From assembly GCA_017411665.1 (NCBI GenBank), contig JAFQPT010000292.1, forward strand, positions 1 through 7,827: 7,827 nt of DNA. The letters are read 5' to 3'. The notes under the pieces are model-generated. The model saw only the letters and a list, made by a program, of their open reading frames with translations. It did not search any database and had not been told where the DNA came from. Source of the stretch: Oscillospiraceae bacterium. Lineage in GTDB: Bacteria; Bacillota_A; Clostridia; Oscillospirales; Oscillospiraceae. Shown one piece after another: positions 1 to 7,500 of this stretch. A program made the position numbers and the translations under genes. The number at the start of each line of letters is the position of its first letter. Within the stretch, counting starts at the first letter, position 1.

Positions 1-1
1 A

Positions 2-937
2 GTGATTGAAGAATATAAAGCAAAAGCAACTGACCTGATTATTGAAGGCGGTCTTAGGTATTATCATACAGCAATCGAAACAGAGCAGAATCTTATTGAT
101 GAACTGACCGATGGATTTAATATACTTAATGAAGAATTGGAAAGAGGCTATGCAAACGGCACATTCCTGAAAGTTAATCTCAAGCCCTTCGAGGATGCAC
201 AAGCTATTGAAGAAGAGCTCGCTACGAAGTACGGAGAAGAAGCTGTATTCAGCATTACTCTGTCAGAGAGAACAATCGAGTGTTCTAATGAAATCTTTGA
301 AGAATATTATGCAATTGCAGATAACGAAAATGCAACTGCTGTTGAGTATAATGATGATATCAGACGCCTTGCAGGAGAATTGATTGCATTGTATGCAGAA
401 TTAGAGCTTTGTATTCAGGGTGTCCACAATGTAGAGACCTGGTCAGATAACGGCGAAAACCATATCGGTGATTGCGTATTCTGCACAGCAACAGGTATAA
501 CAGCAGAACACGCAGATGCAGATGATGACAAGCTTTGCGACAGCGGTTGCGGACACAATTTTGAAAAACCCGAAGAAGGCTTCAAGCCCTCATTGAATGC
601 ACAGACAAATGCAGACGGAAGTCAGATCAGATTTGTAGCTTGTGTTGATTCACTCAATTACAAGGAAGTCGGCTTTGTTATCACAAATGCAAATAACAAA
701 GAACAGACCACAACCAAGATTTCAAAAACAGTTTACAACTCAATTGTAGCAGGCGGTAAGAAAGTTACAGCGGCAGATATCACAGACAATGAAGATATGA
801 AATATATCCTCACATACACAGTAAAAAATCTTCCCGAAGATGCAGCGTTTGAAGTAACCTCATTCGTAGTAAACCTCGACGGTACAAAAATCTACGGTGA
901 AACCGAGACCTATACAGTAGCAGATATGCTCGGATAA
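2..937 (+). CDS. C-terminal part of an extracellular protein with cysteine-pair module and C-terminal beta domain (5' truncated)
   Basis: The frame is open from the first bases of the window to TAA at 935-937, giving 311 visible residues. The GTG at position 2 has no room for a ribosome site, so the gene very probably starts upstream. Residues 1-140 look mainly helical and are acidic. Residues 142-185 hold a cysteine/histidine module: C158-x2-C161, then H170 followed by an Asp-rich DADDDK stretch, C179-x3-C183 and GH. Residues 194-311 (starting FKPSLNAQTN) resemble the beta-rich C-terminal domain of many Clostridia surface proteins, with alternating strands and a tail ending in YTVADMLG. The cysteine module is of the same general kind as those in the giant gene downstream, so both may be extracellular proteins of one surface repertoire. 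No LPXTG motif or dockerin is present at this C-terminus. Codon use is AT-rich. The precise function is unknown; placing it outside the cell is inference from domain style. Confidence 0.8.
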   Translation: MIEEYKAKATDLIIEGGLRYYHTAIETEQNLIDELTDGFNILNEELERGYANGTFLKVNLKPFEDAQAIEEELATKYGEEAVFSITLSERTIECSNEIFEEYYAIADNENATAVEYNDDIRRLAGELIALYAELELCIQGVHNVETWSDNGENHIGDCVFCTATGITAEHADADDDKLCDSGCGHNFEKPEEGFKPSLNAQTNADGSQIRFVACVDSLNYKEVGFVITNANNKEQTTTKISKTVYNSIVAGGKKVTAADITDNEDMKYILTYTVKNLPEDAAFEVTSFVVNLDGTKIYGETETYTVADMLG

Positions 938-946
938 AATCAGGGA

Positions 947-981
947 GAACGCAAAACGAAGAACGCAGAACGCAGAACGAA
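947..981 (+). repeat. Tandem heptamer array, five units of GAACGCA type
   Basis: Five consecutive 7-bp units can be read: gaacgca (947-953), aaacgaa (954-960), gaacgca (961-967), gaacgca (968-974) and gaacgaa (975-981). They fill most of the 54-bp space between the stop of the upstream gene and the start of the four-helix-bundle gene, and end directly at its Shine-Dalgarno site. An exact direct copy of 951-968 lies at 1353-1370. The segment 955-972 matches the reverse complement of 1414-1431 at 17 of 18 positions. The units do not continue a coding frame from either neighbour. Confidence 0.85.
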
Positions 982-988
982 GGTGGGG
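982..988 (+). promoter_or_regulatory. Ribosome binding site of the four-helix-bundle gene
   Basis: The purine-rich ggtgggg, preceded by ...gaacgaa, precedes ATG at 992 by three bases when measured from its end. Its AGG/GGTGG core lies about 5-9 bases from the ATG, normal Shine-Dalgarno spacing. This favours the ATG at 992 over the in-frame GTG at 983, which lies inside the site itself. Confidence 0.65.
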
Positions 989-991
989 AAC

Positions 992-1345
992 ATGAGCGAT
1001 AGTGTAGTTGAAAAAAAGAGCTTTGATTTTGCAGTAAGGATAGTAAATCTTTACAGACACTTAATTAACGATAAAAAGGAATTTGTTTTGTCAAAGCAAC
1101 TTTTGAGAAGCGGTACAAGTATCGGTGCGAATGTTTCGGAGGGTGAAAGAGGTCAGACGAAGCCTGATTTCACAACAAAAATGAGCATTGCATTAAAAGA
1201 AGCGAATGAAACATATTATTGGTTAAAACTTTTATACAAGACGGAATTTATGACCGAAAAAGAGTTTCAAAGCATGGAAAAAGATGTGAATGAAATAATT
1301 GCTATATTAGTTTCAATTTGCAAAAAAACTAACACAAGAAACTGA
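992..1345 (+). CDS. Four-helix-bundle protein, S23 / 23S rRNA intervening-sequence protein family
   Basis: The 117-residue product carries the hallmarks of the four-helix-bundle family (S23-type, also called 23S rRNA intervening-sequence protein; the DGR accessory protein Avd shares the fold). Visible motifs are KSFDFAVRIVNLY in helix 1, a basic SKQLLRSGTSIGANVSEGERG around residues 35-55, DFTTKMSIALKEANETYYWL in helix 3, and a final hydrophobic helix (NEIIAILVSICKK). Length is typical of the family. The start at ATG 992 is chosen because the Shine-Dalgarno site sits just upstream; an in-frame GTG nine bases earlier would add three residues. The family forms homo-oligomeric bundles with a basic surface and is thought to bind nucleic acid; the biochemical role of free-standing members is not established. 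No rRNA sequence surrounds this copy. It is bracketed by heptamer repeats (947-981, 1353-1370, 1412-1446), which suggests that gene and repeats may have moved or spread as a unit. Confidence 0.9.
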   Translation: MSDSVVEKKSFDFAVRIVNLYRHLINDKKEFVLSKQLLRSGTSIGANVSEGERGQTKPDFTTKMSIALKEANETYYWLKLLYKTEFMTEKEFQSMEKDVNEIIAILVSICKKTNTRN

Positions 1346-1352
1346 ATTAAAT

Positions 1353-1370
1353 GCAAAACGAAGAACGCAG
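1353..1370 (+). repeat. 18-bp direct repeat, second copy of part of the heptamer array
   Basis: gcaaaacgaagaacgcag is identical to 951-968 on the other side of the four-helix-bundle gene, 402 bp away. It begins 7 bases after that gene's stop codon. The segment 1357-1370 also pairs with 1418-1431 as an inverted repeat, 13 of 14 positions, enclosing a smaller hairpin. Confidence 0.85.
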
Positions 1371-1394
1371 GTCTGCAACACAATTAGAATAGGT

Positions 1395-1409
1395 GTGGAC
1401 GAAGTCCAC
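1395..1409. other. Short perfect hairpin between the repeat arms
   Basis: gtggac-gaa-gtccac forms a 6-bp stem with a 3-base loop, placed between the imperfect inverted arms 1357-1370 and 1418-1431. Together they could fold into a roughly 75-base structured leader upstream of the giant gene. No T-tract follows, so it does not look like an intrinsic terminator. Confidence 0.5.
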
Positions 1410-1411
1410 CC

Positions 1412-1446
1412 GCCGTTCTGCGTTCATCGTTCATCACTCTGCGTTT
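1412..1446 (-). repeat. Inverted heptamer array upstream of the giant gene
   Basis: Five 7-bp units in the opposite orientation to 947-981: gccgttc, tgcgttc, atcgttc, atcactc and tgcgttt, at 1412, 1419, 1426, 1433 and 1440. The reverse complement gives the GAACGCA-type consensus with decay in some units. The array ends 4 bases before the Shine-Dalgarno region of the giant gene, so heptamer arrays occupy the leader on both sides of the four-helix-bundle gene. Confidence 0.75.
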
Positions 1447-1450
1447 AAAT

Positions 1451-1460
1451 AAGGAAAGGA
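1451..1460 (+). promoter_or_regulatory. Ribosome binding site of the giant surface-protein gene
   Basis: aaggaaagga lies 8 bases upstream of ATG 1469 and is followed by an A-rich spacer. It supports the start that gives a complete signal peptide. I see no convincing -10/-35 promoter pair in 1346-1450. Confidence 0.75.
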
Positions 1461-1468
1461 AGAAAATT

Positions 1469-1537
1469 ATGAAAAAATTATTATCAATCGTCCTTGCAGT
1501 CATTATGATTGCAACAACAATCCCGTTTGCCTTTGCG
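1469..1537 (+). other. Sec signal peptide of the giant protein
   Basis: Residues 1-23: a positive start (MKK), a hydrophobic core LLSIVLAVIMIATTIPF, and an AFA-A cleavage context after A23 (or A24), followed by acidic ADDG. This is a classic signal-peptidase-I pattern with no lipobox cysteine. Confidence 0.88.
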
Positions 1538-4500
1538 GCAGATGACGGTATGTTGCTTTATGTTGACATTACCAATGCTCTTGGCACCGATAAGTCAGCG
1601 GAAGGAGTATGGCTTTATGCGTTTAGTAGAGAAAATGATTCTATTGTTAACAGTGAAGAAATGACTCATGTGTCAGAAAACATTTATTCTTATGAAATAC
1701 CATCAAACACTTACATAGCTGCCGTTGGTGTACCATTTACTGATGGAACACGGGTAGAATGGAATTTTGTTATTGATTGGACAGGAAACAATCTGTATAT
1801 TCCCACCGGTGACGGAGTGGGTACATGGGAAATATATTCTGACTGTTCTCATGAAAGCTACACCGACGGAAAGTGTGATGCTTGTGGTGCAGAATGTCGT
1901 CATAAAAATATAACTGACGGAATCTGTGATGACTGCGGTGCAGAAGGAAGATTTATTACCATTACAATGACCGACAGCTATGGTGACGGCTGGAACGGTA
2001 ATGCTATTGTAATTGAAAAGCTTATCGACGGAACATACACAGAAGTTTCAACAGCAACTATTGAAAATGGCAACAACGGAACTTTCACAGCAATTCTCCC
2101 CGAAGATGGTATTTATGCTCTCAGGTGGGTTAGAGGCGAATATCCCGCGGAGTGTAGCTTTACTGTTACAGTGAACGGCGAATCTGTTTTTGAGACAATG
2201 AACGGCGATGAGCTTGTTGACGGTCAGGTCGTTTATACAAATTGCAAACACGATTGGTCAAACAAAGACGGCATCTGTGACATTTGCGGTGCAGAATGTC
2301 AACATGAAAATATAACTGACACAATCTGTGATGACTGCGGTGTAGCAGGGCTTCATGTCTATGACAACGGCTTCTGCTCTGATTGTGGTGCCTACGAGCC
2401 TGCCACCGATTACAACGCCGACGGCGTTTATGAAATCTACAACGCAGGTCAGCTCTTCTGGTTTGCACAGCAGGTCAATGAAGAAGGCAACAAAGAGATC
2501 AAGGGCACTCTCAGGGCGGATATCGATCTGGAAAACAGACCCTGGACACCCATCGGCGCAATGGGTGAGGAGAACAGCTTCCGCGGTGTCTTTGAAGGAC
2601 TGAACTACACCATCAGGGGTCTGTATGTGGAAGGTTCTGAAAACGGCGTTGGCTTCTTTGGTGAGGTCAGAACAGGCACGGTCAGGAACTTCACCATCTA
2701 CGGTGAGGTGGTCGTGAACACTGAGGTCGATTACGTTGGCGGTGTCATCGGCTCGATTTGCGGTGTGAATGGTGAAACTGACCTTGAGCGCAACGGCGCG
2801 ATCATTCAGAATATCACCTCCTTCGTGAATGTTACCGCAAAGGCCCATGGCATCGGCATGATCGGCGGCTTTGTGGGACACGCAGACCACCAGAGCCTCA
2901 TCGAACAATGCTCCTGGTACGGCACCTTTGACGCAGGCGAGTACCGTGTGGACTCCGGCGCGGGCGGCTTTAGCGGCAAGATCCAGGAGAACACCAGTGA
3001 AGTGACCATCCGCAACTGCGGCGCCTACGGTACCATCAAGACGGGTTACGCAGGCGACATTTCTATCGGCGGATTTTTAGGCCTTTCCGACACGGGCGCA
3101 AAGACTACCCTTGGAAACTGCCTGTTTGCAGGTAGGTTTGAGCGCGGTGCAAACCTGACCGACGCGGCAGAGCTTGCGGCATTTGGCACGCTTCGGAGCG
3201 TTAAAGCAATCAAGAATTGCTATTACCTCGGTGACGACGGTCTTGCGGCTGTACACAGCGATTCGAATCTGAAACCCGGGAGTGATAACGTAGAGATCAC
3301 AAGTGTAACCGAGGATGATCTCAGGAACAACACGATTGCCACCCAGCTGGGTGATCTCTGGTCCCAGGGCGAGCATTATCCAGTCCCCAACAATGACGTG
3401 TGGGAACATAGTCATAGTTACACCTACGCTGACAACGGCAACGGCACCCACGATAAGGTCTGCGTCGCGTGCCCTTATGTGGAAGTGGATAATGAAGCAC
3501 ACAGTGGCGGCAGCGCGACCTGCACCACCCAGGCAGAATGCGAAAACTGCGGTGCAAGTTACGGTGAACTGCTGGACCACAACTGGGAAAACGGTGAATG
3601 TGCCTATGGCTGCAACACGCAGCATGATCCCCACACCTGGGAAAGCGGCACCTGCACCGTCTGCGGCCTGGTCTGCACCCATGAAAGCTTTGAAAACGGC
3701 ACCTGCACCCTCTGCGGCATCCCCTTCATGGAAGGATACGGCCCTGACAGTGATGACAGCGAGTTTAGCTCCCCCAGCTACGTTTCCGGAACCGATATCA
3801 CATCGTCCGATACTTCCGTCGGTACCTCCTGGAGCGACAAAACCGGCAAAGGCAACCTGAACTTCCAGTGGGGCGACGGAGATGCACTGGATGTCACCGC
3901 AGTTATTTCCGACGAGACTGTGGCTTATGAAAAAGCGACCGTTCAGCCCCATCTCTCGGATGCCCATCGGATGCAGTTCCTGCTGGCAGTATCGTATGAG
4001 GAGGGAACCCCTGTCATCGCTGCCCGCGGATTTGACGAATATTCTTATGGAGATTTCATAACCCACGGAACAGGCTCTGTGGCGAACGTCTTTACGCAGA
4101 CCGCCAGCGGTAACCCGGGCTTTTTAAGCGGCGATATGCTGATGTACGGCGCAGCCGAGATTGCCAACGGCACGGCTTCTCTGGAATTTCAGCACATTCC
4201 TGCCACCTTCCGCTTTATCATTACCAATACCCACGGGGAAGCACTGACCCTTGACAGCGTGACGCTTCGTGTGGTGGATGCTGACGGAACCCCCGTGGCC
4301 GCTGCATCTAAAGATTGCGTAATTACAGTAGAAGCGGGGTATGGCTACCCGGAACTCATTTACAGTTACGGTACCTATGATGCTGTCACGACCAAGATAA
4401 CCGGCGGCACTCTGGAACCCGGTCAGAGCTATATAGCTTACGCTTTGGCACTTCCGTTAGGAAAGGCGGATACCCTGGCATTTAATGAAGCTGCCTTTAA

Positions 4501-7500
4501 GGACAAGACCATCCAGGTCACGGTGACCACTTCCGAGGGCGTGTGCATCGCGTTTGAATTGGCAGCCGATGATCTTGCAAGCGCAAACCCCGGCAATAAC
4601 TATAACTGGGTTGGCGGCAAGAGCTATACGATGCGCATGGGAACCCGCTGTGCAGACGGCTGTACCTTCGATGCAACGGGCAACTGTACCCTCTGCGGCT
4701 ATCAGTGCGACCACGACGGCGCGGAATATAAAGACAACGGCGACGGCACCCACGATAAGGTCTGCGACGAGTGCGGTTATGTGGAAGTGGATAATGAAGC
4801 ACATACCCCCGCGGAAAACACCACCTACACCAACAATGACAACGGCACGCACAGCTTCACCTGCACCGTCTGCGGGGATGCTACTGAAGCGCATAGCTTC
4901 GATGAAAATGGCACCTGTGTCTGCGGCGTAAATTTGTTCACCGTCAGCGGCAGCACTCTGACCATCGACGGCACCCTGGGCGGCAAAACTGAAGCCACCG
5001 AGGAAGATATCACTGTCCTGGTGAACAAGATCAAGGAATGTGTGGATCAGGGAATCACCACCATTACCGTAACAGGCAGCGAACCGGCCATGATTGATAT
5101 GGGCTTGTGGATCAATACTGCTATTGGTGAAGCAATTTATCGTTTGTCTGGCAATGGTATTTATAGTGAGGATAATCAATATAACGGCAAGATAGATTTG
5201 ATTCTTTCAGACGTTACAGAAATTGTGGAATGGGAATTTTATGATGCATTTGCCCTTAACAGCATCACTCTTCCAAAAGTAACGACTATTGGTGATCAGG
5301 CTTTTCAAGGTTGCGATCATTTGACTAAGCTGACATTTGGCTCCGTGCTTACGACGATTGATGAGCACGATGGACTGATGTTTTGGGTCGGAGAAAAGGT
5401 AGATGGCTGTGACCTTTTTCTCAACTGCGGACAGATGGATGAAAGTAGCGTACCTGCGCCGGATTTGACGAATAACACTTGGAAGTTCAAGTTTGAAAAC
5501 GAATTCAAGAGCATCACGCTGACCCACACCGAGGGTACGGCTGCTGCCTGTACGACCAAGGCTGTCTGCTCTGTCTGCGGTGAAAGCTATGGCGAAGTGG
5601 GCGGTCACACCCCCGCAGAAAATGCTGCCTACACCGACAACGGCGACGGCACCCACAGCTACACCTGCACCGACTGCAAAGAGACTGTTGCCGAGGATCA
5701 CACCGGCGGCACCGCAACCTGTACCACGCAGGCAAAGTGTGAACACTGCGGCGCAAGCTATGGCGAAGTGGACACCGCCAACCACGACAGCACCGTTGCC
5801 TTCGACAGCAATGGCTTCTGCCCCAACGGCTGCTATGAGCCTGCCACCGATTCCAACGCCGACGGCGTTTACGAGATCGGCAACGCAGGTCAGCTCTACT
5901 GGTTCGCGGCACAGGTAAACTCCGGCGAAAAGTCCATAAATGCCGTTCTGATGCATGACATCGATCTGACAAACCATACCTGGACACCGATTGGTGTAAC
6001 GGCTATGGGCGAGGGTGTCACGGATGGTTATACAGGCACCTTTGATGGACAGGGTCATGTCATCAGCAATATTACCTTTGCTACACCTACTTCGGCGATG
6101 GCGGCAGGTATTTTCGGTACCGTTCAATCCGGCGGCACAGTGAAAAACCTGGGCGTTGAGAACCTTACCTTTGATAATAATGATTATGACCATCGTGCAG
6201 GCGGTATTGCAGGTCAGTTGTTGGCGGACAGTACCATCAGCGATTGTTATGTTATCAACTCTACTGTGAAAGCATCCAGCAGAGTTGTCGGCGGTATCGT
6301 GGGCATGAACAAGGGCACAGTCAAAAACTGCTATACCTACAATATGACCCTTGCCGCTTACAACAACCGTTTCGGCGGCATCAGCGGTGACTATTCGGGC
6401 GGCAAACTGGAAAACTGCTATACCGATTATTCTGCGCTGGCAAGCTCTCAGGCCGGCGAAGCTGCAAACTGTGAAGCAGGCGCGAGTGCGGAACGTTTTG
6501 CCTCCGGCGAGGTAGCCTACCTGCTGGGCGACCCCTGGGGTCAGACCATCGGTACCGATACCTCCCCCAACTTCACCGGCGGCACTGTGTATCAGGTTAC
6601 CAACTGCAAGAATGAAACGGTTTATTCCAACACCAACGAAACGATTGGCCACAGTTACGAAAACGGCATCTGCACCGTCTGTGGCGACTATGAGCCTGCC
6701 ACCGATTCCGACAGCGACGGCTACTACGAGATCACCAATGCGGGCCAGCTCTACTGGTTTGCCCAGCAGGTGAACTCCGGCAGCACCGCCATCAACGGTG
6801 AACTGACCGCCGATATCGTGGTCAACGAGAACGTGCTGACTGCGGACGGCGCGCTGAACGGCGACGGCTCGAATTTCAGAGTCTGGACTCCCATTGGCAA
6901 TAATAGTTACCGATACATCGGCGAGTTCCGCGGCAACGAACATACCGTCAGCGGCTTGTACTTCAATGGCAGCGCAAACTATGTGGGTTTGTTTGGTTAT
7001 GTCGGCAACGATGACACCGTGCAGGTCGGCAGCGACGGCACCGTGCTGGTCGGCAGCGGCGGCACCGTGCAGAATGTGGGTGTCATCGACTCCTACTTAG
7101 ACGGCGGCTCGTATGTAGGCGGCGTGGTGGGCTATAACGACATCAGCGGCACCGTGCAGTACGTCTATAACACCGGCAACATCCAAGGCAGCAGCCAGTA
7201 TGTAGGCGGTGTGGTGGGTCGGAATCAATACATCGTGCGGTACGCCTACAACACCGGCACAGTATTCGCCCAGAACTATGCAGGCGGCGTGGTGGGCCAT
7301 AACAATTACATCCTGGAGTACGCCTACAACACCGGTTCTGCCAGCGATTGGTACAATTACTACGTCGGCGTGACGGGCTACAACCGCGACTCCACCAAAC
7401 TGAAGAACTGCTACTATCTGGCAGACAGCGAAACCGACGAGCTTGACGGTACCACCGCCAAGACCGCCGGGCAGTTTGAGATCGGTGAGGTGGCATACCT

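Noticed and set aside
195..383. Small + strand frame inside the first gene
   Set aside because: Shadow frame within a well-supported coding region, with no ribosome site.
947..981. CRISPR array
   Set aside because: Units are 7 bp and contiguous, with no spacers and no cas genes.
983..991. GTG at 983 as start of the four-helix-bundle gene
   Set aside because: It lies within the ggtgggg ribosome site and has only heptamer repeat upstream; ATG 992 has correct spacing and gives the usual family length.
1362..1390. Promoter with tagaat (1385-1390) as -10
   Set aside because: No acceptable -35 hexamer lies 16-18 bases upstream, and one weak hexamer alone is not evidence.
1395..1409. Intrinsic transcription terminator after the four-helix-bundle gene
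   Set aside because: The 6-bp stem is short and is followed by ccgccgttctg, not a T-tract.
940..1446. Intervening sequence within a 23S rRNA gene
   Set aside because: The flanks are protein-coding on both sides; no rRNA sequence was recognised.
3315..3860. Overlapping + strand open frame, and others at 4554-4931 and 5580-5918
   Set aside because: Out-of-frame readings of the cysteine-repeat segments, rich in Thr/Pro/Ala, with no Shine-Dalgarno site or recognisable domain.
5207..6943. Long minus-strand open frame (578 codons), and similar minus-strand frames at 3077-4066 (329 codons), 4457-5179 and 2258-2908
   Set aside because: They lie wholly antisense to the giant + strand frame. The + strand product has a signal peptide and clear GLUG and cysteine repeats, while the minus-strand products are Val/Ala/Gly-rich translations of those repeats. 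Codons rich in C or G at the third position leave the antisense frame free of stops.
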